A stretch of 64,000 nt of DNA from Flavobacterium celericrescens (GTDB lineage: Bacteria; Bacteroidota; Bacteroidia; Flavobacteriales; Flavobacteriaceae). How positions within the stretch are numbered: position 1 is the stretch's first letter; every line of letters starts with the position of its first letter. Of this stretch, positions 1-8,086 are shown piece by piece. The translations under genes were made by a program, and so were the position numbers. The stretch lies in the NCBI RefSeq assembly GCF_011392075.1, contig NZ_JAAJBV010000006.1, positions 62,001-126,000 of the forward strand, written 5' to 3'. Under the pieces are notes generated by a model. The model had not been told where the DNA came from. It did no database searches and was given only the letters and a program-made list of their open reading frames with translations.

Positions 1-347
1 ACATCTTGCAAATTTGATTTGAAATTCTGCAAGTAAGGAAACAATTCATTGTTAACAAACTCTACTAAATCATCTCCACTCATTGCATTTTTTAGGTCAT
101 ATTCTCCATTCTCTTTTAGTGGATACGCCCATTCATCCCAACGGTATTTGGTGTCAATTATATACTTGTACTGCTTTCCGTCAATTAGAGCATCTTGTGC
201 TTTGCTCTCTTCATAGTCGTTAAGGTATTTCAAAAACAATATCCAGCTGATTTGTTCTGTATAGTGCATCGCTCCGCTTATTCCATCATCTCTGCGGAGT
301 ATATCTGTTATTCTGTCTATTCTTGATTGTAGGTTAACTATTGTCAT
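1..347 (-). CDS. hsdM: Type I restriction-modification DNA methylase subunit HsdM (N-terminal part, runs off left edge)
   Basis: The reverse strand reads MTIVNLQSRIDRITDILRRD from an ATG at 347-345 and stays open to the window edge, giving about 115 residues. The helical start with HYTEQISWILFLKYLNDYEE and KYRWDEWAYPL is the usual HsdM N-terminal domain, which precedes the adenine-methyltransferase domain (here outside the window). HsdM methylates adenine at the recognition site and, with HsdS, protects host DNA. The start lies 6 bp after the hsdR stop codon, so the two are surely co-transcribed. Neither the catalytic NPPF-type motif nor an hsdS gene can be seen here, so completeness of the system cannot be judged. 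Confidence 0.85.
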   Translation of the reverse strand, partial: MTIVNLQSRIDRITDILRRDDGISGAMHYTEQISWILFLKYLNDYEESKAQDALIDGKQYKYIIDTKYRWDEWAYPLKENGEYDLKNAMSGDDLVEFVNNELFPYLQNFKSNLQD

Positions 348-353
348 ACTGGC

Positions 354-2714
354 TTATCCTGCTTTATACATCACTTCTTGTAATTGATAAAAAGCGTTTA
401 TTAAATTGTTTGCATTACCAAATACTTTGGCTGCATCTTTTGTTGTTCCTAAACCGTTCAGATGAATTAACTCTGAAAGTTTATCTCTTTTGAGTTCTTC
501 AATTCCATCTTTTTTATATCGTTCAAGAACAAAATATAAAAATTGCTGTGCTTTTTCGTTCTCGTATTCTTCAAAGAAAATATTCTGTCTTTTTGTTGCA
601 TCGGCTCTTTCTGCTCGAGTCATAAGGCTTTTGTTATAGCTTATGAATGCCAGTAAATCAAAAATATCACTTTGCTCTGCTTCAAAAAGTTGTTGCAAAG
701 TTGCCATTTGCTCATCATCAAAACCCAATTGCCCTAACTTGATTAACAAATCTTCACGTGTCTCTGGCTTACTCCAAAGGGTTCTTAATTGTTCTTCATT
801 CTCAAATAAGTTTGGTAAAAACTGAATGAGTTTGTCTAAAAATTCAGAAACCGTTAGCGGTCTTCCGTCTTCTCCAACATAGCGAACTTCAATATCTGTA
901 ACTCTTAATTGTCTGCCATTACTCAATTTGACTACAATTTTTTCTTTCTTTACTTCCGGCTCAAAATCTCCATCATCTGGATTTGAAGGTGGTGTTGGAT
1001 TAGTAGGTTTTGGCTGTTTTGGAGGTTTGGGAATATTCCCGCCACCATCAATAATAATATTATCTGGCGGAACATCTGGTATACCGTCCCACTCATCATC
1101 ATAAAATTTGTTACTTGCTCCTGTAAAATCTATAATTGTAAAAAAGTCTTTTCCTTCAAAAATTCTAGTACCTCGTCCAACGATTTGTTTGAACTCGACC
1201 ATAGAGTTTACTAATCTAACTAAAACTACGTTTCTCACATTTCTTGCATCTACACCAGTAGTAAGCATTTGCGATGAGGTTAATATTGTCGGAATGTCTT
1301 TGTCGTTATCTTGGAATTTTTCTAACAGTGTTCTACCGTTGTCTCCTTCATCACTTGTAACTCTTACACAGTAGAAAGGGTCTTTAACGGTTTTGTATTG
1401 GTTTATTGCGTCACGCATATTTAAAGCGTGTTGTTGATTCACACAGAAAATAATGGTTTTATCCATTTCTCTAATGTTGTCTAGTATAGCTTTTGCAATT
1501 AAGTTAGTACGGTCTTCTACTATAATTTTATTTTCAAAATCAGATAGATTATAAATTCTATCTTCAAGTTCTCCGCTAACAACTACATCATCTTTGGTCG
1601 GAATGTATTCGTCAATATTGGTTCGGATTCTTTTTACTTTGTATGGCGTTAAAAAACCGTCATTAATACCGTCTTTAAGCGAATACTCATAAATTGGCTT
1701 TCCAAAATAATTATAAGTATCAACATTGTCGCTTCGTTTTGGTGTTGCTGTAAGTCCTAAATGAACCGCAGTTTTGAAATAATCAAGAATATCTCTCCAA
1801 GAACCAACTTCATTAGCAGATCCTCGATGACATTCATCGATAATAATTAAATCAAAAAAGTCATTAGGATACTGTTTGTAAAAACCTCCAATATTTTCTT
1901 TTTCCGCAATAGCTTGATAAATAGCAAAAAAGATGTTGGCGTTTGTTGGTACTTTGCCGTTTCTACTTCTTATCTCATCTCCATTAATTTTGACCAAATC
2001 TTTTTCTAAAGGATTAAAAGTATTTATTGCTTGGTCGGCAAGTATATTTCTGTCAGCTAGAAATAGTATTCTAGGTCTTCTAACTGTTTTGTCAATATTC
2101 CAACGAGCTGTAAAAAGTTTATATGCAATTTGAAAAGCAATAAACGTTTTTCCTGTTCCTGTCGCTAACGTAAGTAAAATTCTTTTTTTATCATCCGTGA
2201 TAGCTTCCATTACTTTACTTACCGCAATTTCTTGGTAGTATCTAGGTTTGAAATCTCCAGTTAAATAAAACGGAATTTCTAGCAATTGTTTCTTAAGATT
2301 GTCAACATTTGAAAATCTCTTATTATATAATTCTGTTGGAGTAGGGTAGCAATCAATAAATTGACCTTTCCCTGTTATTAGTGAAAACTCATAAATTTGT
2401 TTGCCATTCGTTGAAAAAACAAAATCGATGTTCAGTTTTTGAGCGTAATCTATTGCTTGTTGAAGTCCTTCGGTTGGTTCTTTGTCATGTTTTTTTGCTT
2501 CAATAATTGCTAAAGAAACATTCTGAAATCGCAACAAATAATCTACAAAAAGTCTTTCTCCTCTTTTGTTTCCAGATAATTTTCTTCCATCAGTAAAATA
2601 ATACTCACGGATAATATAAGTCTCTTCCCAACTAGCTTGTTTAAGCTGTGGGTCTATAAATTTTGCTCGAGTATCGTGTTCAGAGTATCTCAAATTATTC
2701 TTGAATTTTTTCAA
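354..2714 (-). CDS. hsdR: Type I restriction enzyme R subunit HsdR (EcoEI-like)
   Basis: This 786-residue protein is the restriction and translocation subunit of a type I system. Seen in order: an N-terminal nuclease domain with D58 and the E72-A-K74 part of a PD-(D/E)XK site; a helicase core with Walker A ATGTGKT at 184-190, a DECH box followed by RGSANE, LTATPKR (motif III) and QIVGRGTR (motif VI); a proline-rich linker (PKPPKQPKPTNP); and a helical C-terminal region like the EcoEI R C-terminal domain. Length fits the EcoEI class, shorter than EcoKI-type HsdR. It overlaps the upstream DUF4276 gene by 20 bp and precedes hsdM, so it lies in the middle of one leftward operon. No frameshift or missing motif was seen. 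Confidence 0.92.
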   Translation of the reverse strand: MKKFKNNLRYSEHDTRAKFIDPQLKQASWEETYIIREYYFTDGRKLSGNKRGERLFVDYLLRFQNVSLAIIEAKKHDKEPTEGLQQAIDYAQKLNIDFVFSTNGKQIYEFSLITGKGQFIDCYPTPTELYNKRFSNVDNLKKQLLEIPFYLTGDFKPRYYQEIAVSKVMEAITDDKKRILLTLATGTGKTFIAFQIAYKLFTARWNIDKTVRRPRILFLADRNILADQAINTFNPLEKDLVKINGDEIRSRNGKVPTNANIFFAIYQAIAEKENIGGFYKQYPNDFFDLIIIDECHRGSANEVGSWRDILDYFKTAVHLGLTATPKRSDNVDTYNYFGKPIYEYSLKDGINDGFLTPYKVKRIRTNIDEYIPTKDDVVVSGELEDRIYNLSDFENKIIVEDRTNLIAKAILDNIREMDKTIIFCVNQQHALNMRDAINQYKTVKDPFYCVRVTSDEGDNGRTLLEKFQDNDKDIPTILTSSQMLTTGVDARNVRNVVLVRLVNSMVEFKQIVGRGTRIFEGKDFFTIIDFTGASNKFYDDEWDGIPDVPPDNIIIDGGGNIPKPPKQPKPTNPTPPSNPDDGDFEPEVKKEKIVVKLSNGRQLRVTDIEVRYVGEDGRPLTVSEFLDKLIQFLPNLFENEEQLRTLWSKPETREDLLIKLGQLGFDDEQMATLQQLFEAEQSDIFDLLAFISYNKSLMTRAERADATKRQNIFFEEYENEKAQQFLYFVLERYKKDGIEELKRDKLSELIHLNGLGTTKDAAKVFGNANNLINAFYQLQEVMYKAG

Positions 2715-3375
2715 TCAATTTTTCAACCCACGCTTTAAATCTTGGACATTTTTCTATCATAACCTCAATACCAACTATCGTTGAAATTGCATCTCCATCA
2801 ATCACTTTTTCATACTTTTCTCCGTATTTCTCCAAAATTGAAATTATTCTTTTTGATGGTGCAGTAACTGGACTATCATTAATGTCTTCTGGAGTTTCAT
2901 AACGTGGAGCAATAGCTTTTAACTCTCTAATCACCCTTTCGTCATCATATTGAAATTCAAAACCTTCATCAGAAGAAAAAAGTAATGCCTCAAATTCGTG
3001 TAACTGAATGTAAGGAATGAAATTTTTTGTATTAATGCCTTTTGAATCTAAATCCTCTTTTAAACCTTGCTCCATTATGCCCACGCCAATTTTAGCATTG
3101 GTTTGGTCTAGTTTAGCTTCTTTGTATTTAGGATAATTATGTTTCTCTAAAATACCATAATAGTCAAAAAAAGTAGTTAGAATTTTGTCTTTATCAGCAA
3201 GATGGTTTCTTAACTCTGGGAGCAATTTCGAGTATTTTACAATTCCACCTCCAGAATGTTTTATAGGTGTAATTTCTATATAAGCCCCAGTTTTAGCTAA
3301 TATGTAGGGAGCCAAAATTGAATAAAATACTTTGACCTCTGTTTGTCCTTCAACAATACAATGTACTCTTTTCAT
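2695..3375 (-). CDS. DUF4276 family protein, TOPRIM-like predicted nuclease partner of an AAA ATPase
   Basis: The 226-residue protein begins MKRVHCIVEGQTEVKVF; the VEGxxE pattern (E9, E13) resembles the first acidic motif of TOPRIM nucleases. D71 in a TFFDYYG strand end and the IPYIQLHEFEALLF stretch (residues about 120-133, with H126, E127, E129) are typical of DUF4276. Family knowledge: DUF4276 proteins are often encoded next to AAA ATPases and have been proposed to be TOPRIM-like, by analogy with OLD and PARIS-type pairs. It starts one base after the ATPase stop and overlaps hsdR by 20 bp, so the three are translated as a unit. A nuclease role is inference; no biochemical function can be read from the sequence. 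Confidence 0.75.
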   Translation of the reverse strand: MKRVHCIVEGQTEVKVFYSILAPYILAKTGAYIEITPIKHSGGGIVKYSKLLPELRNHLADKDKILTTFFDYYGILEKHNYPKYKEAKLDQTNAKIGVGIMEQGLKEDLDSKGINTKNFIPYIQLHEFEALLFSSDEGFEFQYDDERVIRELKAIAPRYETPEDINDSPVTAPSKRIISILEKYGEKYEKVIDGDAISTIVGIEVMIEKCPRFKAWVEKLIEKIQE

Positions 3376-3376
3376 A

Positions 3377-4471
3377 CTAATAAGGTTGTCCTTTAATTAT
3401 GTTTTTTAACCAAAGGTCTCCTAATGTAAAATCAGACAACCAATCTTCTAAACTTTCTTTTTCTAGTCTATTAAACACAGATTGATTTTCCATTCTATCA
3501 ACTGTTATAATATTTTCTGGTTCAAAATTTCCTACCAAGTTCACAGATTGTGTAGATATGATAATTTGACTTTTAGCGGATGCTTTTTTAATTAATCCTG
3601 CTAATGTGTTTATTGCTACTGGATGTAAACCAAGTTCGGGTTCATCAATGATAATGATTTCTGGCATATCGGGTTGCATTAACAAAGTTGCCAAGGCAAT
3701 AAATCTTAAAGTACCATCAGAAAAATGAGTGGCATTAAACAAAGTATCAGGATGATTTATTTCTGTCCATTCTAAATTTATCCTATCTTCATTAAGTCTG
3801 TCTGGTTGTAATTGAAATCTCTCAAAGTATGGCGCAACAGATTTTATCACATGCTCAATTCTTTTGAAGTGTTTATTGTGTTTTTCCTTTAAAAAATATA
3901 GAAAAGCAGCCAAATTCCCACCGTCTTCTTTCAAAATGACATTGTCATTTAAAATTGCAGGAGTTCTTAGTGGAGACGAATCACTAGTGTCGTGAAAATG
4001 GTATATCTTAAAACTATCCAAATATGAATTAACCCATTTAGCAACTCCGCCTGTGGTGTTTTTTAATTTACTTTCTATGGAATTATGACTAATAGGTTTT
4101 GAAAACCAAGTACCCATATATGTAAATTCAGAACCTTTTTCACTGTTAAAAGCTCCATTCTCATAAGCTAAAATTAATCCATTGCTACTTGTCGGCTGTA
4201 ATGAAAAAATATAAGCGTTTGTATTATCAAACTCTATTCTTGATTTTATTTCATAAGTGTTTTTACTTCCAAAATGCAAAAGACTTTCTGCACCTTTTCT
4301 CATGGAATAATTTTCAAGTCTTTGTTCATATATGTTGTTAACTAACTTGAAAAAAGAAATAAAATTTGATTTTCCAACACCGTTAGAACCTATTAATACA
4401 TTAATAGACTTTAAGTCAAGGCTTGTTTTTTTTATGGATTTAAAGCCTTCTATTTGAATTTTATTTATCAT
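3377..4471 (-). CDS. AAA family ATPase (ABC/SMC-like, RecF/OLD type)
   Basis: This 364-residue ATPase starts with the typical IQIEGFKSIKK strand, then Walker A GSNGVGKS (28-35), an ABC-like signature SDGTLR (251-256), Walker B IIIIDEP (272-278), a D-loop region ELGLHP and IISTQS (304-309). This is the layout of stand-alone AAA ATPases in OLD, PARIS, Septu and retron defence pairs, where the ATPase senses a trigger and gates a toxic partner. It has no nuclease domain of its own; the DUF4276 gene 1 bp downstream probably supplies the second function. An Xre regulator lies 11 bp upstream. The family is clear from motifs; a defence role is inferred from the neighbours. Confidence 0.85.
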   Translation of the reverse strand: MINKIQIEGFKSIKKTSLDLKSINVLIGSNGVGKSNFISFFKLVNNIYEQRLENYSMRKGAESLLHFGSKNTYEIKSRIEFDNTNAYIFSLQPTSSNGLILAYENGAFNSEKGSEFTYMGTWFSKPISHNSIESKLKNTTGGVAKWVNSYLDSFKIYHFHDTSDSSPLRTPAILNDNVILKEDGGNLAAFLYFLKEKHNKHFKRIEHVIKSVAPYFERFQLQPDRLNEDRINLEWTEINHPDTLFNATHFSDGTLRFIALATLLMQPDMPEIIIIDEPELGLHPVAINTLAGLIKKASAKSQIIISTQSVNLVGNFEPENIITVDRMENQSVFNRLEKESLEDWLSDFTLGDLWLKNIIKGQPY

Positions 4472-4482
4472 TTTTGGCTCAA

Positions 4483-4683
4483 TTACAAATCTATTGTTAT
4501 TTTCCCTTTAAAACCTTTATCAACAATTTCAATCAGGGTTTTTAGTTTTATATTGGAACCTTCAACCCCTTCAATTCTTGAAATGTAACTTCTTTTTTTA
4601 CCGACTTTCTGAGCAAGCTCTTCTTGAGTTAAATTTTGCTTCTCTCGGGCTTCTTTGATTAGTTTCCCAATATCTATTTTCAT
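4483..4683 (-). CDS. Small Xre-family helix-turn-helix regulator heading the restriction operon
   Basis: This 66-residue protein is almost entirely one HTH: IGKLIKEAREKQNLTQEELA, then QKVGKKRSYISRIE as the turn and recognition helix. It is the first gene of the leftward AAA-DUF4276-hsdR-hsdM operon, 11 bp before the ATPase. Its size and position resemble controller proteins of restriction systems or the antitoxin/regulator of a defence pair. An imperfect 18-bp palindrome lies 38-55 bp upstream of its start codon and could be its autoregulatory operator. It has no second domain. Regulation of the operon is inferred from position. Confidence 0.8.
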   Translation of the reverse strand: MKIDIGKLIKEAREKQNLTQEELAQKVGKKRSYISRIEGVEGSNIKLKTLIEIVDKGFKGKITIDL

Positions 4684-4720
4684 AAAAAAAGAATTTTATT
4701 TTAAAGAAATTTAAGGCTAA

Positions 4721-4738
4721 TGTAACTTAAAAGTTGCA
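4721..4738. promoter_or_regulatory. Imperfect palindrome upstream of the Xre-led restriction operon, candidate operator
   Basis: TGTAACTTA-AAAGTTGCA pairs at 7 of 9 positions per half. It lies in the short gap between the Xre gene start (4683) and the end of the upstream membrane protein gene (4756), where an autoregulator would bind. No good -7 element was found beside it, so the assignment is tentative. Confidence 0.35.
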
Positions 4739-4755
4739 ATCTTCAAAAAATATTT

Positions 4756-5706
4756 TTATTCAATTATTTCAACTACTTGGCAATCAAAATCTACCTTAGC
4801 TGTAATCGTGTTTAGTATAAGTGCGTTAAAACCATTTTTTGCTCTATATTTCATAAAAACCAATGCATAACTATCCTTCAAAATAAATTTAGTTTCTACA
4901 TGTTCAAAGCTGTCAGGATTATGTAAGTTCTCTTTAACATATTTTACTAATGGTAGATTATAGCCATCCATTCCTGTAAAACACTCTTCTTCAAATTTCG
5001 CTTTTTTCATCTCATTTTCTTTGTGTAGTTTTTGAGCTTCTGCAAGTTTTGCAACTGCATCTTTCATTTTTAAAATTTTGGATGTGTTCAGAAGCTTTTC
5101 AATAGAAATAATATTGCTTTCGGAAAACTCTTTTTCAGTTCCATTACTATATTTTGCAACTGCTTTCACTGAATTAACATTGTTGTTTTTAAAGTCAAAA
5201 ATTAGATTATAATCAATTATGTAATTTCCATTTTCTAAATTTTGATAATCTTTGAACAAACTATCTCTTTTAATATCCAAAAATCTATATGATACACTAC
5301 CATCTGAATTAACTGTGTAATTTTTATCATAAAAATATTTTTTACTGTCGTCACTATCGAAATAATCATCAAGCTTTAAAAGTGTATCAGCAATTTTTAT
5401 CAGTTTATTGTTGGGATTGTCTTTAACGAATTGTTCAGCTAAAAACTCTGGAGTTGATTCCAGTTTTTGTTTATCTGCTTTGCCTTTAAATGCTCCACCT
5501 ATTATAACTAATCCTATTATAATCCCATATCTAACGTATTTATTTTGCCATAATGTAATTTTTGATTTTAGAATTTCAGAAATGTTTGGAAACATTGCTA
5601 AACCTGCCAAAACAAAGAAAATAGACATAAGGAAATTACCCTCGATTAATGCTCTAATTCCACCTAGAAGCAATCCAATTGAAATAACATACTTTAAAAT
5701 TTTCAT
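4756..5706 (-). CDS. Uncharacterised membrane-anchored protein
   Basis: I do not recognise a named family. From the chosen start (ATG at 5706) the protein has 316 residues. The N-terminal ~75 residues carry three hydrophobic segments (KYVISIGLLLGG, LMSIFFVLAGLAMF, YGIIIGLVIIGGA), followed by a soluble part with a lysine/glutamate-rich helix and a C-terminal domain containing CFTGMDGYNLPLVKYVKENL and ending in a beta-rich stretch. The frame could extend upstream to 5796, but the extra 30 residues are unlike a protein start and would occupy the promoter gap shared with the divergent Xre gene. It lies between two Xre genes inside the accessory region. Function unknown. Confidence 0.6.
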   Translation of the reverse strand: MKILKYVISIGLLLGGIRALIEGNFLMSIFFVLAGLAMFPNISEILKSKITLWQNKYVRYGIIIGLVIIGGAFKGKADKQKLESTPEFLAEQFVKDNPNNKLIKIADTLLKLDDYFDSDDSKKYFYDKNYTVNSDGSVSYRFLDIKRDSLFKDYQNLENGNYIIDYNLIFDFKNNNVNSVKAVAKYSNGTEKEFSESNIISIEKLLNTSKILKMKDAVAKLAEAQKLHKENEMKKAKFEEECFTGMDGYNLPLVKYVKENLHNPDSFEHVETKFILKDSYALVFMKYRAKNGFNALILNTITAKVDFDCQVVEIIE

Positions 5707-5798
5707 CTTTTTATTTTTTAATTTTGAAATGTAAATATATAAAAAATGTAGTATTTTAAGGTTACAAATGTTTTTGTATTTGCTCGGAAATTGCACTC

Positions 5799-6050
5799 AT
5801 GCGTAATTTGTCCGATTTAGAATTAAAGAAAATAGAAAATGAAATCCCAATTAAAGTTGGGGAGCAGATAGTATATTTCAGAAAATTAAAAGGTTTGACC
5901 CAAACAGAACTCGCTAAAATGGTTAATAAAGACCGTCAATACATTTACAAAATTGAAAAGGCGGTAGTCACTTCAAATATTGCAACTTTGGCAATAATTG
6001 CTACAGCTCTCGAAATAACACTCTCACAACTTTTTGAAAAGGTCAAATAG
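5799..6050 (+). CDS. Xre-family helix-turn-helix regulator
   Basis: This 83-residue protein has a single HTH_3-type domain: VGEQIVYFRKLKGLTQTELA, then KMVNKDRQYIYKIE as recognition helix and a final packing helix TLAIIATALEITLSQLF. It is the only rightward gene in the accessory region and is divergent from the membrane-protein gene that starts at 5706, with about 90 bp between them, so it may control that gene and itself. It points at the serine recombinase gene transcribed toward it. Targets are inferred from position only. Confidence 0.8.
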   Translation: MRNLSDLELKKIENEIPIKVGEQIVYFRKLKGLTQTELAKMVNKDRQYIYKIEKAVVTSNIATLAIIATALEITLSQLFEKVK

Positions 6051-6068
6051 ATTTGGCTCAAAACAACA

Positions 6069-6743
6069 TTACTTATTATTCACGTACCTATCGTACAATC
6101 TTTTTACAGTCATCTGATTAAATTCTTTTCCATTTCTTGTTTTGAATCCGTTCTCATTTAATTGATTTGAGATAAAATAAAGGCTTTTTCCGCTATCTTT
6201 CATCAATACAATCATTGCAGTAGCTTTTCTGTTGTTTTCGTCTTCTAAAGCATTATTTCTTCTTACTTCAATACTTTTTGTTCTGGATTCATTTGTTAAA
6301 TTTTGTGGCGAACCAAGATTTATTCCTCTGGCTTTTAGTTCAGCAAGAGCAACTTTTGTTCTTTGACTAATCCGTTCCCTTTCATCCTGTGCTAAAATTG
6401 CCATAATCCCAATAGTAACTGAATTTGCTGTAGGCATATCAGCACAAACAAATTCAATTTTAGAATCTCTCAATGTGAGTATGAAGGCTGCATTTCTGGA
6501 AAGTCTATCTAGTTTTGCAATCAAAAGAACAGCACCAGTAGATTTACAGTGTTCAATGGCTCTAAGCAATTGAGGTCGTTGATTGTCTTTTCCGCTTTCA
6601 GCTTCTTGATACTCTGCAATCAAAATATTTTCTTTATCCAAGAAGTTTTGAACTGCTGTCTTCTGTGCGTCCAAACCAAGTCCCGACTTTTCTTGTTTCT
6701 TTGTTGATACTCTATAATAACTAATATATTTCATTTGTAACAT
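6069..6743 (-). CDS. Small serine recombinase (resolvase/invertase family)
   Basis: The 224-residue protein has the resolvase N-terminal catalytic domain: YYRVST with R11 and nucleophile S13, then AKLDRLSRN with R80 and R83, a long helix with AQDERERISQRTKVAL, and a C-terminal HTH-like region (SKSIEVRRNNAL to LNENGFKTRNGKEFNQMTVKRLYDRY) resembling the DNA-binding part of IS607- or Hin-like enzymes. Such enzymes make site-specific strand exchange for element mobility, resolution or inversion. Residue 4 is a second possible start (6734). It is much shorter than large serine integrases, so it could resolve or invert a segment rather than integrate the island. Its recombination site was not found. 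Confidence 0.85.
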   Translation of the reverse strand: MLQMKYISYYRVSTKKQEKSGLGLDAQKTAVQNFLDKENILIAEYQEAESGKDNQRPQLLRAIEHCKSTGAVLLIAKLDRLSRNAAFILTLRDSKIEFVCADMPTANSVTIGIMAILAQDERERISQRTKVALAELKARGINLGSPQNLTNESRTKSIEVRRNNALEDENNRKATAMIVLMKDSGKSLYFISNQLNENGFKTRNGKEFNQMTVKRLYDRYVNNK

Positions 6744-6795
6744 TTGTTAAATGGTAGTTTAATAAGTGCTATATGCTAGAAAACAAAAAAAGAGA

Positions 6796-7266
6796 CTAAA
6801 ACAGCCTCTCATTTTGAGAAATATCTCCGTTTTTGTTAATATGGTAAACTTCATAACCTTTTCTCGACATATCAACTCCTATGAGTTTGTTTCTGTGACA
6901 TTCCGTGTGGTCTAAACAAGCACATAAAACAGCAATTCTAAATCCCAATTCAATACCACATTCTAAATAATAAAGTCCTTGTTGGTAAGAAATTGTTTTT
7001 CTGATTTTATCATAATCTGGTAAATCATTAGTTTGAAGAGCTGTGTCTTTTGGCATTCCGCCTAATTCATTTCCCTTAAACATATAACCAATTCCTACAT
7101 CAGTAAGATTCTTTGCTAGTGCTTTGGAATTGAAGGCTGGTCTATATCTGGAATAAGGTACAGACCTAACATCAACCACAACTTGAATTTGATTATCTTT
7201 TAAAATTTGAATAAAATCTGAAATCGAGCGATTTCCATATCCGATAGTGTAAATACAAAAAGTCAT
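6796..7266 (-). CDS. DUF488 domain-containing protein
   Basis: The 156-residue protein matches DUF488: TIGYGNRSISDFIQIL at the N-terminus, VVVDVRSVPYSRYRPAFN (residues about 29-46), GNELGGMP and the C-terminal cysteine/histidine motif LCACLDHTECHRNKLI. The biochemical role of the family is not settled. The gene follows the terminase-like HTH gene by 59 bp and precedes the recombinase gene by 52 bp, all on the same strand, so it is likely cargo of the island. It is complete. No signal peptide or membrane segment. Confidence 0.8.
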   Translation of the reverse strand: MTFCIYTIGYGNRSISDFIQILKDNQIQVVVDVRSVPYSRYRPAFNSKALAKNLTDVGIGYMFKGNELGGMPKDTALQTNDLPDYDKIRKTISYQQGLYYLECGIELGFRIAVLCACLDHTECHRNKLIGVDMSRKGYEVYHINKNGDISQNERLF

Positions 7267-7325
7267 ATATTTATTGTAAATCTATACAGAATTTGACTTT
7301 TGACCCAACGTTTTCGGCTGTTTTT

Positions 7326-7889
7326 TTAATTTAATTTGGCTTCAAAAAGAGCTATTTCTGCGTCCAATTCTTGCATAGTGTATTTTGAATAATCTTTTGT
7401 TGGCATTTTAATGTTTCGTTTTTCATTCGTCACAATATGAGTAGAAACTCCGTACCCTCTATCTTTCATTTTAGCCTCTGAATAAATTTTCATAGCCATA
7501 ACATTTTCATCAATAAATATCTTTTTTAAAAGGATAGTTTCTATATCATCCTTAAACCCTTCTACTATATCACGATGAAAAGCCCTAAAAGTGTCACTTT
7601 CTTCGAGCCATCTATAGAAGGTTTGTCTACTAATTCTGACCTCTCTGCAAGTAGCTGCAACATTTAAAAATCTCAAAGGGAATAAATTAATAAAATGCTC
7701 TTGAAGTCTTGTCAATCCTATAGCTTTCAAGTATAAATCATCAAACCCTAATATTGTTTGACGCCAAATTTTTATTACATTTTCATCAATCTTAAAATGA
7801 TAATATACATCATATAAATCATGTTTATTTTCTATCATTTCGATGACTTTTTTATGCTTTTTCTGTAGCTTTTTGTGTCTTTTTCTCAT
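7326..7889 (-). CDS. HTH protein resembling phage terminase small subunits
   Basis: The 187-residue protein starts with a basic segment (MRKRHKKLQKKHKK), has a possible first HTH (VYYHFKIDENVIKIWRQ) and a second, clearer one at NVAATCREVRISRQTFYRWLEESDTF (residues about 97-122), then DIETILLKKIFIDENVMAMKIYSEAKMKDRGYG. The last part, in which a helix is followed by a stretch naming resistance to stacking of long helices and ending in RGYG, is the pattern of terminase small-subunit-like (phBC6A51-type) HTH proteins. No terminase large subunit is in the window, so this may be a phage relic or an island gene that uses the same fold. DNA binding is likely; packaging is not supported. Confidence 0.55.
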   Translation of the reverse strand: MRKRHKKLQKKHKKVIEMIENKHDLYDVYYHFKIDENVIKIWRQTILGFDDLYLKAIGLTRLQEHFINLFPLRFLNVAATCREVRISRQTFYRWLEESDTFRAFHRDIVEGFKDDIETILLKKIFIDENVMAMKIYSEAKMKDRGYGVSTHIVTNEKRNIKMPTKDYSKYTMQELDAEIALFEAKLN

Positions 7890-8086
7890 GATTTTTCTGT
7901 TTTTTATTATTGAATCAATATCTTAAAATCGTTTTTCTGCACTTACTGGTTAAAATTTCTATAGTCTCCCTTCAACCTTTTTCTAGCTTTCATTTTACTT
8001 TACTTAATAATCTCTAAAAGAATTACTATTTAGATAACAGATAAGGTTATTATTCTTTATTCCCCCTATACCCCCAATATATCCGT

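Noticed and set aside
5707..5796. Upstream start for the membrane protein at 4756
   Set aside because: The added residues lie in the short divergent promoter gap and are not followed by a better start signal; the ATG at 5706 directly precedes the hydrophobic N-terminus.
7890..8086. Possible small gene or RNA in the gap between the terminase-like and two-HTH genes
   Set aside because: Only AT-rich DNA with stops in all frames; no hairpin or promoter motif convincing enough to report.
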